Origin: Bog-752 sp963799395
Lineage (GTDB): Bacteria; Actinomycetota; Thermoleophilia; UBA2241
Reading direction: 5' to 3'
Assembly (NCBI GenBank): GCA_963799395.1
Contig: CAWCWZ010000040.1
Coordinates: 27,275-91,274 of the forward strand
Length of the DNA: 64,000 bases
In this document: positions 20,643-30,222 of the stretch, piece by piece
Position numbering within the stretch: position 1 is the stretch's first letter
Layout of the letters: each line of letters opens with the position of its first letter
Position numbers and translations under genes: made by a program
Notes under the pieces: generated by a model
Database searches by the model: none
The model's input: the letters and a program-made list of their open reading frames with translations, nothing else
Told to the model about the DNA's origin: nothing

Positions 20643-22292
20643 CTACTTCTTCTTCTTTCGCGCGGTGGACGAGCGGCGCTTGGCGGGGCGGGCCGAGGCG
20701 CCGGCGGCGGGCGCCACGCCGGCGCCGCCCGACGTGAACACGGAGCCGGCGGCGTTGGCCGACGAGGCCGAGGCCGGGCGCCGCCGCGGGCGCCGCCCGC
20801 TGTCGGCCTCGTCGTCGACGGTGTGGATGTCGGCGGCCCTGACGCCCATGAACGACGGCCGGTTGAAGAAGGCGAAGTCGGACAGCAGGCCCAGCAGGGC
20901 GCGCGTGGCGACCACGGCCGTGAACATGCTGACGAGCACGCCGAGGATGAGTGTGAAGGCGAACCCCTTGGGCTGCGCCGTGGCGAACTCGAAGATCACG
21001 CCGGCCGTGAGGAGGGTCAGGACGTTGGCGTCGAGGATGGTGCGAAAGCCGCGCGCGTAGCCGGAGTTGACCGCCGAGCGCACGGTGCGCCCGCGGCGCA
21101 CCTCTTCCTTGATCCGTTCGAAGATGACCACGTTGGCGTCGGCCGCGACGCCGATGGTGAGAATCATGCCGGCGATGCCGGGCAGGGTGAGCGTGACGGG
21201 GATGGCGTTGAACAGCCCCCACAGCAGCACGCCGTAGATGATCAGCGCCATGTCGGCGACGAGGCCCAGGAAGCGGTAGTAGAAGAGCATGTACAGCAGG
21301 ATGAGGCCCAGGCCGGCCATGCCGGCGATGAGCGCCTGGTGCAGGGAGTCCTTGCCGAGGGTGGCCGAGACCTCCTGGCTTTCGATCTGGTTCAGGGTCA
21401 CCGGCAGGGCGCCGGTGTTGATCACGAGGGCGAGGTCTTTGGCCTCCTGGATCGTGAAGTTGCCGGTGATCTCGGCGCTGGTACCCTGGATGCCGTTGGG
21501 ATTCTGCTTGTAGTCGACCTGGGGGTCGGACTCCATCTGGTTGTCGAGAACGATGGCGAAGGTCTGGCTGACGCCGGTGATCTGGCCGACGTGCGCGAGA
21601 TCGGCGGTGATGCGGCCGAACTCCTTGCCGCCCTTGCTCGTGAAGTTGATCAGCACGTTCGGCCTGTTCTGCTCGTCGAAGCTCTGGCTCGACGAGTGGA
21701 TGGCGCTGCCGGTCATCGCCGGCGGCAGGGTGTAGATGAAGTAGAGGGGCGCGGTGTTGTCGCCGTACATGCCGGGCGCGGCGATGACGGTGAGGTACTT
21801 GGTCGACGGTTCGCCCTTGGCGAGCTTGCCGAGCTCGACCTTGGAGCCCGCCGGCAGGGGGATCAGCGGGGCGGTCTGGGCCGTCTTGACGGCCGCCGCC
21901 AGGCTGTCTTCGGGGCCGGCCACGCGCTGCTTGCCGTCGTTGAAGAACTGCAGCTGGGCGGTCTGACCGACGGTCTGCACGGCCTGATCGACGTTCTTGA
22001 GGCCCGGCAGCGCGACCGAGATCTGGTCGGCGCCCTGGATCTGGACGGCCGCGTCGGCGACCCCGAGCGCGTTGACGCGCCGGTTGATGATGCCGACCGT
22101 CTGGTCGAGCTGGTCGCGAGAGGGCGCCGCACCACTGGGCAGCGCGGCCTTGTAGATGATCTCGAGCCCGCCCTGGAGGTCGAGGCCGAGGTGGGTCTTC
22201 TTGCCCACCGGATAGATGTACAACGCCGAGACGACGAGCAGCGCCGCGACGACGAGCAGGATCAGGATATTTCTCTGCTTGTGGTGTTTCAT
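20643..22292 (-). CDS. secD: Protein translocase subunit SecD
   Basis: Sec accessory membrane protein, 549 residues. N-terminal helix (about 8-28), the signature GLDLQGGLEIIYK, a periplasmic P1 domain to about 330, then six helices including LPGIAGMILTIGVAADANVVIFERIKEE, the most conserved SecD stretch. The C-terminal 60 residues after FFNRPSFMG are a basic, Ala/Ser-rich tail ending in AKRRSSTARKKKK, longer than in many homologues. A TTGCAA/TATGCT promoter lies 38-75 bp upstream, so secDF can be transcribed independently of the ftsZ end of the dcw cluster. Confidence 0.98.
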   Translation of the reverse strand: MKHHKQRNILILLVVAALLVVSALYIYPVGKKTHLGLDLQGGLEIIYKAALPSGAAPSRDQLDQTVGIINRRVNALGVADAAVQIQGADQISVALPGLKNVDQAVQTVGQTAQLQFFNDGKQRVAGPEDSLAAAVKTAQTAPLIPLPAGSKVELGKLAKGEPSTKYLTVIAAPGMYGDNTAPLYFIYTLPPAMTGSAIHSSSQSFDEQNRPNVLINFTSKGGKEFGRITADLAHVGQITGVSQTFAIVLDNQMESDPQVDYKQNPNGIQGTSAEITGNFTIQEAKDLALVINTGALPVTLNQIESQEVSATLGKDSLHQALIAGMAGLGLILLYMLFYYRFLGLVADMALIIYGVLLWGLFNAIPVTLTLPGIAGMILTIGVAADANVVIFERIKEEVRRGRTVRSAVNSGYARGFRTILDANVLTLLTAGVIFEFATAQPKGFAFTLILGVLVSMFTAVVATRALLGLLSDFAFFNRPSFMGVRAADIHTVDDEADSGRRPRRRPASASSANAAGSVFTSGGAGVAPAAGASARPAKRRSSTARKKKK

Positions 22293-22336
22293 GGGACTCG
22301 AGCAATCAGGCTCGTGGCGAGCCCGTCAAGCGCAAC

Positions 22337-22365
22337 AGCATAGAGAATCCGGCGTCCAATTGCAA
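22337..22365 (-). promoter_or_regulatory. Putative secD promoter
   Basis: Reading the minus strand: TTGCAA (22365-22360), a 17-bp spacer, TATGCT (22342-22337). The start codon is at 22292, giving a leader of about 38 nt. The -35 hexamer is identical to that proposed for mraZ. Confidence 0.55.
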
Positions 22366-22454
22366 TCGGTCCCGGCCCGGCCGGTTTCGACAGTTTACCT
22401 GCAAACGACGCCTTTTTTGAGGATTCGGCGGCGGCGGTCAGCGGCGCCGCCGCG

Positions 22455-23534
22455 TCAGTGGTCCTTGAGGAAGCTCGGGATGTCGAGGACGTCGTCGCTG
22501 ACCTCGAACGACGGCTTGGGCTCGGCGCCGAAGATGTCGGGCGCCGGCGCCTTCTGGGTCTCGGCCGGCCGCCGTTCGACCGCGCGCGGGCCGTCGAAGC
22601 CGGTGGCGATCACGGTCACGCGCACCTCGTCGCCCAGCGACGGGTCGACCACAGCGCCGAAGATGATGTTGCAGTCGGCGTCGGCCGCGCTCGAGATGAT
22701 CTCGGCCGCCTCGTTGACCTCGAACAGGCCGAGGTCGCTGCCGCCGGTGATGTTCAGCAGGATGCCCATGGCGCCTTCGACGCTGGCCTCGAGCAGCGGC
22801 GAGCTGATGGCCGCCTTGGCCGCCTCGACGGCGCGATTCTCGCCGCCGGACACGCCGATGCCCATGAGCGCCGAGCCGGCGTCCTTCATGACGGTGCGCA
22901 CGTCGGCGAAGTCGAGGTTGATGAGGCCGGGCACAGTGATGAGGTCGGTGATGCCCTGCACGCCCTGGCGCAGGACGTCGTCGGCGACCTTGAAGGCGTC
23001 GATGATCGAGGTCCGCCGTTCGACCACCTGGAGCAGGCGGTCGTTGGGGATGATGATCAGGGTGTCGACCTTCTCGCGAAGCTCACGGATGCCGTCTTCG
23101 GCCTGCCGGGCGCGACGCTTGCCTTCGAACATGAACGGCCGCGTGACCACGCCGACGGTCAGCGCCCCGAGCTCCTTGGCCAGCTCAGAGATGACCGGCG
23201 CGGCGCCCGTGCCGGTGCCGCCGCCCTTGCCCGCGGTGACGAACACCATGTCGGCGCCCTTGATCGCGTCGCGCAGTTCGTCCTTGCTCTCGATCGCCGC
23301 CTGATAGCCGATGTCGGGGTTGGCCCCCGCCCCCAGGCCCCTCGTGATCTTGCTGCCGATATGGATCTTGACGTCGGCATCGCACATCTGCAGCGCCTGG
23401 GCGTCGGTGTTGACGGCGATGAACTCCACGCCCCGCAGGCCGGCATCGACCATGCGATTGACCGCGTTCGTGCCTCCGCCGCCCACGCCGACGACCTTGA
23501 TGACCGCGAGGTAGTTGCCTGAAGACTCGATCAT
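22455..23534 (-). CDS. ftsZ: Cell division protein FtsZ
   Basis: Tubulin-like GTPase that forms the Z ring, 359 residues. GTP-binding motifs are GVGGGGTNAVNRM near the start and the tubulin signature GGGTGTG at 105-111. The synergy-loop region includes NLDFADVRTVM with its catalytic Asp. The C-terminal linker is short and ends in the conserved FtsA/SepF-binding peptide DDVLDIPSFLKD. ATG 23534 follows AGGAGGG. It is the last gene of the dcw cluster here, separated from ftsQ by 218 bp that contain its own promoter. No sepF or pgeF follows; secDF comes next instead. Confidence 0.99.
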   Translation of the reverse strand: MIESSGNYLAVIKVVGVGGGGTNAVNRMVDAGLRGVEFIAVNTDAQALQMCDADVKIHIGSKITRGLGAGANPDIGYQAAIESKDELRDAIKGADMVFVTAGKGGGTGTGAAPVISELAKELGALTVGVVTRPFMFEGKRRARQAEDGIRELREKVDTLIIIPNDRLLQVVERRTSIIDAFKVADDVLRQGVQGITDLITVPGLINLDFADVRTVMKDAGSALMGIGVSGGENRAVEAAKAAISSPLLEASVEGAMGILLNITGGSDLGLFEVNEAAEIISSAADADCNIIFGAVVDPSLGDEVRVTVIATGFDGPRAVERRPAETQKAPAPDIFGAEPKPSFEVSDDVLDIPSFLKDH

Positions 23535-23708
23535 GGCGCCCTAACCCTCCTGTTGAAGTCGAGGCTTACTGTCGTGCCGGCGACCACCTTCGAGCGGCCC
23601 CTGAGACTTGCTGAAAACCTGTGGAATGTGACCCTCGAAAAGCTTGTTTTGCAGGGAACTATCTGTTCACAAACTCTAGACGACAAAATGAGACCGAGCC
23701 ACCTTCGT

Positions 23709-23738
23709 AGCATATGGGCCGGTCGCTCGGGGTGTCAA
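23709..23738 (-). promoter_or_regulatory. ftsZ promoter
   Basis: On the minus strand: TTGACA (23738-23733), an 18-bp spacer, TATGCT (23714-23709), immediately beyond the ftsQ stop. It leaves a long (about 167 nt) untranslated leader to ftsZ, much AT-richer than its surroundings; a second weaker pair TTGTCG/GATAGT lies closer. Confidence 0.6.
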
Positions 23739-23752
23739 ACAGTCATCCGGGC

Positions 23753-24826
23753 TCACGGCTTGCTCGTGGACTTGCCGGTGGGAGCGCTCTTCGGAGTCCC
23801 AGTGGCCCTGCCGGTCGGCGAACGCGAGGGCTTGGTCGTCGGCGAATGCGAGGGCGTGGTCGTCGGCGTCGCCGCTTGCACGGGCGGCGCGGCGAGCACG
23901 GGCGCCCCCAGCGGCCGGTCGGGCACCGACACGTCCACGAACGTGCAGACGACGTGGCGCGCCCGGTAGCGGCCGAGCACCGCGCTGAGGGCGAGGACCT
24001 TCGCCCGCAACCTGGTCGTGTCGCCGAACTCGATCGTCGGACCGCCGTTCACGTAGACGCGGATGCTGGTGGCGGTCGCGCTGGCCCCGAGCGCGCTGCG
24101 GCGCAACGCCCGCGGCAGGGCGGCCAGCACGGTCAACGCGCTGCGCACGCGAGCGTCGGCCACAGTCCCGCCGACGGTCAGCGGCGCGTCGGTGACGATC
24201 ACCGGCAGGCGGCGCGTGCCGCGCGGCAGCACGACCGTCGCGGCCGGCCGGGGAAGGCGCGTCGACGACGGCGAAGGCGAAGGTGAGGTCGCCGGTGAGC
24301 CCTGAGCGGCCGGCGACGGCGAGACCTGCCCCGTGATCGACGGCGCAGGTGAGGGAGACGTACCCGGCGAGCCCTGCCCGGACGGCGCCGGCGACGTGCC
24401 GGCCGTGGACGCGGCGCTGGGCACGATCGCGGTCTCGGCCAGCACACGGCCCTCGGTCGACACGACATACCAGCGCTCGCCGCTCCACAGCAGGGCGGCC
24501 GGCACGTACTCGGTCATGCGCACCTTCAGCGTGTCGGGGAAGTCGCGGTCGATGGCCACCCGGTCGACGAACGGGAATCCGGCCAGGGCGGCGCGCACGC
24601 GAGCCGCCGTGACCGTGAAGAGGTTGGCACCGAGGAAACGTCGTCGCAGGACCACGCGCACGGCCCTGGCATGGCCGGGGCGGGCGCCGCTCACCTCGAT
24701 GTGACCGACCCGGAACGTGCCCGACGTGTGTCCCCAAGCATAGACGCCCAGCGGCACCGCGACGATCAGCGCCGCCAGCGCGACGGTGGCCAGCGCGCGG
24801 CGCCGGCGAACGCCGACCGTCCTCAT
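23753..24826 (-). CDS. ftsQ: Cell division protein FtsQ with disordered insertions
   Basis: Divisome protein of 357 residues linking cytoplasmic and periplasmic division machinery. A basic N-terminus and one helix (about 10-31) lead to a POTRA domain (FRVGHIEVSGARPGHARAV to VRMTEYVPAALLW, about 37-115). The beta domain begins with WYVVSTEGRVLAET and is then interrupted by about 65 residues rich in Ser, Pro, Thr and Gly (about 135-200). It resumes with LPVIVTDAPLTVGG and ends near FVDVSVPDRPLG, followed by a 40-residue Thr/Pro/Ser tail. The interruption is unusual for FtsQ. ATG 24826 overlaps the murC stop by four bases. High confidence from position and POTRA sequence. Confidence 0.92.
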   Translation of the reverse strand: MRTVGVRRRRALATVALAALIVAVPLGVYAWGHTSGTFRVGHIEVSGARPGHARAVRVVLRRRFLGANLFTVTAARVRAALAGFPFVDRVAIDRDFPDTLKVRMTEYVPAALLWSGERWYVVSTEGRVLAETAIVPSAASTAGTSPAPSGQGSPGTSPSPAPSITGQVSPSPAAQGSPATSPSPSPSSTRLPRPAATVVLPRGTRRLPVIVTDAPLTVGGTVADARVRSALTVLAALPRALRRSALGASATATSIRVYVNGGPTIEFGDTTRLRAKVLALSAVLGRYRARHVVCTFVDVSVPDRPLGAPVLAAPPVQAATPTTTPSHSPTTKPSRSPTGRATGTPKSAPTGKSTSKP

Positions 24827-26346
24827 CGGCCCGAGCCGGCGTCCCCGGGGGGTGCCGTCCCGCCTTCGAGGGCGGCCAGCAGCCGCTCGCCGACGCGCAG
24901 CACGTCGCCGGCGCCGATCGTGAGGACGAGGTCACCGGGGCGCACCCGGGCCTGCAGATGCCGCACGGCGTCGCCCAGGCGCGGCAGGTAGAAGACCGGA
25001 CCCCCCGGCCGTTCGACGAGATAGGCGTCGACCACGAGCTTGCCCGTGACGCCGGGCTCGGGCTCCTCGCGGGCCGGGAAGATGTCGGTGACGATGGCTT
25101 CGTCGGCCATGGTCAGCGCCCGTCCGAACTCGCGCTGCAGGTAGCGCGTGCGCGAGAACAGGTGGGGCTGAAAGACGGCGATGACCCGCCGGTAGGAGCC
25201 GCTCCGGGCGGCCTTGAGCGTAGCCGCGACCTCGGTCGGGTGATGCGCGTAGTCGTCGATCACGACGACGCCGTTGTGGCGACCGATCTCCTGAAAGCGC
25301 CGAGCGGCCCCGCTGAAGGTCGATAGCGCCGGCGCCGCCTCGTCGAAGCCGACGCCGGCGTGTTCGAGCGCGGCCAGCGCCGCCAGCGCGTTCAGGACGT
25401 TGTGCTCGCCGGGGACGTGCAGCTCGACCCGCCCCAGCGGCTCGCCACCCCGGCGCACCGCGAACGCGCTGCCCCGGTCGTCGACGTGTTCGATCGCGGC
25501 CGTGAGGTCGGCCGCCCCGTCGTCCGGGCGCTCACCACGGGCCGCGCCCCCGGCCGTCCCGGCGACGAGCGCGTCCCCAGCCGTCCGGGCCACGGGCGCG
25601 CCGCCGGACGCGGTGACCTCGCCGCCGGCGAGCCCGTACCAGACGGACTCGGCCTCGGTCTCGCCGGCCAGAAAGTCGGCGCCCGCGCCGCGCGCCGCGA
25701 CGAGGCGGCCGCCAGGCGGCAACAGCGCGACGAAACGACGGAACACGTCGCGCACGTCGGCAAGGCAGCGGTAGTTGGCGTGGTGGTCGAGCTCGACGTT
25801 GGTGATCACGGCGACCTCGGGGCGCAGGAACAGCAGGCTGCCGTCGCTCTCGTCGGCCTCGGCGACGAGCCACTCGCCGTCGCCGACGCCGGCGTTCGAG
25901 CCGACGTCGTTCAGGTCGCCGCCCACGAGGAACGTCGGCCGGCGGTCACAGCGCAGCATGGCGTGCGTGATCATCGACGACGTGGTCGTCTTGCCGTGCG
26001 TGCCAGCCACGGCCACGCCGCGGCGCGTCGTCATGAGGCGGGCCAGCATCTCGGCGCGTTGCAGCACGGGCAGACCGCGGCGGCGCGCCTCCTGGAGCTC
26101 GGGGTTGCCGGGCGGGATGGCCGACGAGATGACGACGAGGGCGGCGGCGCCGACCTGGGCGGCGTCGTGACCGATGCGCACCGGCACGCCGCACTCCTCG
26201 AGGTGGCGCGTGTATCGCGACACCTTGAGGTCGGAGCCCGTGACCGCGACCCCCAGTCTGGCGAGCACGGCGGCGATGCCGCTCATGCCGGCGCCCCCGA
26301 CGCCGATGAAATGCACCGGCTGGGGAATGCCCGTCTCGTACTTCAC
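24823..26346 (-). CDS. murC: UDP-N-acetylmuramate-L-alanine ligase
   Basis: Adds L-Ala to UDP-MurNAc, the first amino-acid ligation in peptidoglycan precursor synthesis; 507 residues. The Rossmann start VHFIGVGGAGMSGIA, the ATP loop AGTHGKTTTSSM, EADESDGSL, the NVELDHHANY metal-binding region and the C-terminal DDYAHHPTEV are all present. A 40-residue Ala/Gly-rich insertion around 255-300 (VARTAGDALVAGTAGG and following) lengthens it relative to typical MurC of about 460. GTG 26346 is the natural start before the Rossmann strand. It follows murG by 40 bp and overlaps ftsQ. Confidence 0.98.
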   Translation of the reverse strand: MKYETGIPQPVHFIGVGGAGMSGIAAVLARLGVAVTGSDLKVSRYTRHLEECGVPVRIGHDAAQVGAAALVVISSAIPPGNPELQEARRRGLPVLQRAEMLARLMTTRRGVAVAGTHGKTTTSSMITHAMLRCDRRPTFLVGGDLNDVGSNAGVGDGEWLVAEADESDGSLLFLRPEVAVITNVELDHHANYRCLADVRDVFRRFVALLPPGGRLVAARGAGADFLAGETEAESVWYGLAGGEVTASGGAPVARTAGDALVAGTAGGAARGERPDDGAADLTAAIEHVDDRGSAFAVRRGGEPLGRVELHVPGEHNVLNALAALAALEHAGVGFDEAAPALSTFSGAARRFQEIGRHNGVVVIDDYAHHPTEVAATLKAARSGSYRRVIAVFQPHLFSRTRYLQREFGRALTMADEAIVTDIFPAREEPEPGVTGKLVVDAYLVERPGGPVFYLPRLGDAVRHLQARVRPGDLVLTIGAGDVLRVGERLLAALEGGTAPPGDAGSGR

Positions 26347-26386
26347 GCTCGACTCCTCGCTTGTCTTCGGGCCGCTCACCGTGGCC

Positions 26387-27482
26387 TCATGGGCGCCGCG
26401 CGAGCAGCGACTCGACCTCGTCGGCCACCCGCAGCGTGGCGTCGGGCCGGCCGGCGGCTCTGCTGGCCGCCGCCATGCGCGCGAGGCGCGGCTTGTCGGC
26501 CAGGAGCTCCCTGACCAGACGGCCGAGCAGCCTCCCGTCCAGGTCGGCGTCGGCGACGACGACGGCGGCGCCCGCGGCGGCCATCCAGGCGGCGTTCTTG
26601 CTCTGGTGGTCGGCGGTGGCGTGCGGGTAGGGGACCAGGATGGCGGGACGCCCGAGTGCGGCGATCTCGGCCACCGACCCGCCCGCACGGCCGACGATGA
26701 GATCGGCGGCGGCCATGGCGTGCGCCAGGTCCTCAGTGTAGGGCAGCAGCCGGTAGCGCTCAACGTCGACCCCGCGAGCCGCGAGCGCGGCCGTCATCTC
26801 GTCGAAGTGACGCGCTCCGCAGATGTGCAGCACCTGGATGTCGAGCGCGGCGTCGCCGAAGGCCTCGAGGCAGGCGCGGTTCAGGCTCTGCGCCCCCTGG
26901 CTGCCGCCGAACACGAGCACCGCCGGCAGCGCCGTCAGGCCGAAGACGGCCCTCCCGGTGGCCGCGTCGGCGGCGAGCTGGGCGGCCGACAGCGGCCTGC
27001 CGGTGACCACGAACCGGGGCGCGTCGCAGCCCTCGATCGGAAAGCTCAGGCACACGCGCGAGACCAGCGGCGCGAGGAGACGGTTCGTCACGCCCAGGTG
27101 GGCGTCGCTTTCGATCGCGAGGGCCGGCACGCGGCGCAGGGCGGCGGCGGCCACGACCGGCCCGCTCAGGTAGCCGCCGCCGCCCACGGCGGCCTGCGGC
27201 CGCACGGCCGAGACGATCGCCCACGACCGCGGCGCCGCGGACGCGAGCCGCCACAGCGTGACCGCGTTCCGGCGCGGCGAGGAGGCGGCGGTCGAAGCCG
27301 CGCATGGTGAGCGCCCAGGCGGGGTACCGCTCGGCGACGCGCTCGACCTGCGACGGCGTCGTGACGAAGGTGACGGCGGCGCCGCGCGCGGTGAGCTCGT
27401 CAGCGACGGCGAGAGCCGGGGTGATGTGCCCCCCCGTCCCGCCCGCCGCCACGAGGACGCGAGTGTCGTTCAGTGCTGGCAA
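26387..27482 (-). CDS. murG: UDP-GlcNAc:lipid I GlcNAc transferase (one frameshift)
   Basis: Makes lipid II by adding GlcNAc to lipid I at the inner membrane face; about 364 residues. The N-terminal motif VLVAAGGTGGHITPALAVADEL and the C-terminal GGSQGAQSLNRA, VGRAGGSVAEIAALG and PYPHATADHQSKNAA identify GT28 MurG. The frame changes near 27275 between GFDRRLLAAP and the continuation ending in VSAVRPQAAVGGGGYLSGPV; both halves are conserved. TTG 27482 is chosen because AGGAG lies eight bases upstream. It overlaps the 3' end of ftsW by about 80 bp, unusually long, possibly because of another error near the ftsW stop. Confidence 0.96.
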
Positions 27483-28783
27483 CGATGTAGCTCCTGCGGT
27501 TGCTTGCGATGTTGGCCACGATGCCGACCCCGGCCAGCACCACCACCAGGCTCGTGCCGCCGAACGACACGAGCGGCAGCGGCACGCCGGTGAGCGGCAG
27601 CACGCCGAGGGCGGCCCCGATGTTGACCGCGGCCTGACTACCGATCGCGCTGCCGATGCCGGCGGCGAGCAGCTTGCCGTACGGCTCGCGGCTGTTCAGG
27701 GCGATGTGGAAGATGGTCCATACGAGGACCACGTAGAGGGCGATCAGGACCAGGAGCCCGATCAAGCCGAGCTCCTCGCCGATGATGCCGGTGATCGAGT
27801 CGGTCGTCTGCTCGGGCAGAAAGCCGAACTTCTGGATCGAGTTGCCCAGGCCGACGCCGAAGAGGTGGCCGGAAGCGATCGAGACCAGCGACTGGACCGT
27901 CTGCATGCCCGCCCCGCGAGGGTCCTTCCACGGGTTCACGAACGAGGTGAGCCGGGCCATGCGATAGGGCTCGACGACGATCGCCGCGGCGACGCCGGCC
28001 ACCGCGAGCGAGCCGAGCGTGACCAGGTGACGGACCCTGGCCCCCGCGGCCACCACCACCGCCATGACCGACAGGACGAGGATGATGGTCGTTCCCAGGT
28101 CGGGCTCGGCCATGATCAGCACCGCTGCCGGCCCGATGCCGATCGCCACCAGGCGCACGAACCCGCCGGCCGTGAGCACGTCGGCCGGCCGTTTGATGAC
28201 GAGGCTGGCGACGAGGCAGACGCAGGCCAGCTTGGCGAGCTCGCTCGGTGAGTACGAGAAACCGGCCACGATGATCCAGCGGCGGGCGCCATTGACCTCG
28301 GTGCCGATGCCCGGCACCAGCACCACGAGGAGGCTGAGCAGGGCGAACACCCAGAGCGGCAGCGCGAAACGCCGCCAGACCACGTAGTCGACCCGGGCGA
28401 GCACGACCATGGCGATCACGCCCAGCACGGCGAAGAACGCCTGGCGCTCGATCAGATACCAACTCGAGCCGTACGAGAAGAACGCCTTGGCGGTCGAGGC
28501 GCTGTAGGCCATGACGAGGCCGTACAGCAGCAGGAGGCAGGTGGTCGTGAGCAGGATGCGCCGTTCCCGCGCGCCGGGGGCGGCGCGGCGTGAGGCGGCG
28601 CGGGCGACGCTCGTCGCCGCGCCGCCGCTCGGGAGCCGCGAGCTCCTCCGCCGGACCGGGCGCGTCGGCGCCGCGGCGCTGCCTGGCCCGGCGTTCGGCG
28701 CTGCGGCGCCGCTCCGCCGCGGCCTCGTCGAGCCACTCGGGCAGCGGGCGCTCGTCGCCGGTCGTCGGCCTGCGCGCCGTCAT
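27400..28783 (-). CDS. ftsW: Lipid II polymerase FtsW (one frameshift)
   Basis: SEDS-family glycosyltransferase that polymerises septal peptidoglycan. A long basic cytoplasmic N-terminus (MTARRPTTGDERPLPEWLDE) precedes the first helix RRILLTTTCLLLLYGLVMA. Motifs GARRWI, YSPSELAKLA, AEPDLGTTII, GVGLGNSIQKFGFLPEQTTD and FGGTSLVVVL are those of FtsW. ATG 28783 overlaps the murD stop (ATGA). The frame is lost within a near-perfect palindrome at 28594-28626, where deleting one base both completes the palindrome and restores the frame. About 460 residues in all; the C-terminal 30 residues are poorly conserved. Confidence 0.95.
28594..28626. repeat. Near-perfect palindrome at the ftsW frameshift
   Basis: GGCGGCGCGGGCGACG, a CT loop, CGTCGCCGCGCCGCC: 15 paired bases with one bulged G. 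Removing the bulge gives a perfect hairpin and restores the ftsW reading frame, so a perfect palindrome is probably present in the real genome. Confidence 0.8.
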
Positions 28784-30222
28784 CTCGGCCGACGCTCCTC
28801 GAGACGCCCGACCAGCTCGGCGAAGTGCTCGCCCCGGTGCTCGAAGTTCCTGTACTGGTCGAAGCTGGCGCAGGCCGGACTGAGCATCACCACGTCGCCG
28901 GGCACGGCGGCGGCGGCGGCGTGCGCGACGGCCGCGGCGAGATCGGGCAGCACGACGCAGGGCGTCGCCCTCTCCCCCACGGCGGCCCGCCGGCGCTCGA
29001 AGGCCTCGCGCAGCGGACCGGCCGCGGCGCCGATGAGGATGGCCTCCTTGACGCGCCCCTCGGTGGCGGCCGCGAGCGGATCGAACGACGCCCCCTTCAG
29101 CGACCCCCCGAGAATCAGGTGCAGAGGCCCGGAGTAGGCCGTGAGCGCCTTGAGGGCGGCGTCGACGTTGGTCGCCTTGGAGTCGTTCACCCAGGTGACG
29201 CCGGCGACGATGCCCACGACCTGAAGACGATGGACGACGCCGGCGAAGCTCCGCAGGGTGGCGGCGATGTCGGCCGCCGCCACGCCGAGCGCGGCCGCGG
29301 CGACCGCGGCGGCCAGCGAGTTGGCCACGTTGTGCTCGCCCTTCAGGGCAAGCTCCCCGACCGGGCACAGCTCCCGGCGATCGTCGCCGGTCCGCAGCCA
29401 CAGCGTGCCGGCGCTCACGCCGGCCAGCAGGGGCACAGCCGCGAGTCCGTTGGCACGTCCCTCCGGCGCTCGGTCCGACAGCGCAAAGGCGCCCCGGCGG
29501 CCGCGTCCCGGCAGGCCGGCGGCGACGGCCGCCACGGTGCCGGGGTCGTCGGCGTTCACCAGGGCGAGATCGTCCGGTGTCTGGTTCTCGAAGATCCGCA
29601 GCTTGGCGTCGACGTACCCGCCGAAGCTGCCGTGCCGGTCGATGTGGTCCTCGGTCAGGTTGAGGAGCACGGCGACGTCGGGCCGGAAGCGCTCGATGTG
29701 CTCGAGCTGGAAGCTCGACAGCTCCGCGACCACGACCGCCTCGGGGTCGATCCCGCCGGGCAGGTTGGCGAGGGCCCGGCCGACGTTGCCGGCCACCTCG
29801 ACCGGTCGGCCGGCGTCGCGCAGGATCTGACCGGCGAGCTCGGTAGTCGTGGTCTTGCCGTTCGTGCCCGTGATGGCGATCCAGCGGTTCCTCAGAAACC
29901 GGGCCGCGAACTCGACCTCGCTCCAGATCGTCACGCCGCGCGCGAGCGCCGCGGCCACGACCGGCGAGTCGTTGGGCACGCCGGGGCTCTTGACGAGCAG
30001 CTCGACACGCTCGGGCAGCGCGGCCTCGGCGCCGAGCAGGAGCGAGGCGCCGGCCGAGCGCAGCTCGGCCGGCGCCTCGCTGAGCTCCGCCTCGGCCTTT
30101 TCGTCGATCGCGACGATCTCGGCGCCGGGTAGCTCGCGTCGCGCGAGCAGCACCGCCGCCCGTCCGGAGCGGCCCAGGCCGACCACGGCGAGCGAGCGCA
30201 CCTCGGCGATCGTCCCGGTCAC
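28780..30222 (-). CDS. murD: UDP-N-acetylmuramoylalanine-D-glutamate ligase
   Basis: Adds D-Glu to UDP-MurNAc-L-Ala; 480 residues. VVGLGRSGRAAVLLAR (Rossmann), SPGVPNDSPV, the ATP loop ITGTNGKTTTTEL, AELSSFQLEHIERFRP, NLTEDHIDRHGSFGGYVDAK and VNDSKATNVDAALKAL all match MurD. GTG 30222 is preceded by a long purine-rich AGGAAGGAAGGA ribosome site. Its stop overlaps the ftsW start. Upstream lies an unusual 315-bp gap to mraY. Residues around 49-62 (ELSEAPAELRSAGASLL) are encoded by a perfect 41-nt palindrome. Confidence 0.98.
   Translation of the reverse strand: MTGTIAEVRSLAVVGLGRSGRAAVLLARRELPGAEIVAIDEKAEAELSEAPAELRSAGASLLLGAEAALPERVELLVKSPGVPNDSPVVAAALARGVTIWSEVEFAARFLRNRWIAITGTNGKTTTTELAGQILRDAGRPVEVAGNVGRALANLPGGIDPEAVVVAELSSFQLEHIERFRPDVAVLLNLTEDHIDRHGSFGGYVDAKLRIFENQTPDDLALVNADDPGTVAAVAAGLPGRGRRGAFALSDRAPEGRANGLAAVPLLAGVSAGTLWLRTGDDRRELCPVGELALKGEHNVANSLAAAVAAAALGVAAADIAATLRSFAGVVHRLQVVGIVAGVTWVNDSKATNVDAALKALTAYSGPLHLILGGSLKGASFDPLAAATEGRVKEAILIGAAAGPLREAFERRRAAVGERATPCVVLPDLAAAVAHAAAAAVPGDVVMLSPACASFDQYRNFEHRGEHFAELVGRLEERRPR
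30041..30081. repeat. Perfect hairpin inside murD
   Basis: A 19-bp stem (30041-30059 with 30063-30081) and loop GCA. It encodes a surface segment of the MurD N-terminal domain. It resembles other in-gene palindromes in this window in size but not in sequence. Confidence 0.95.
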
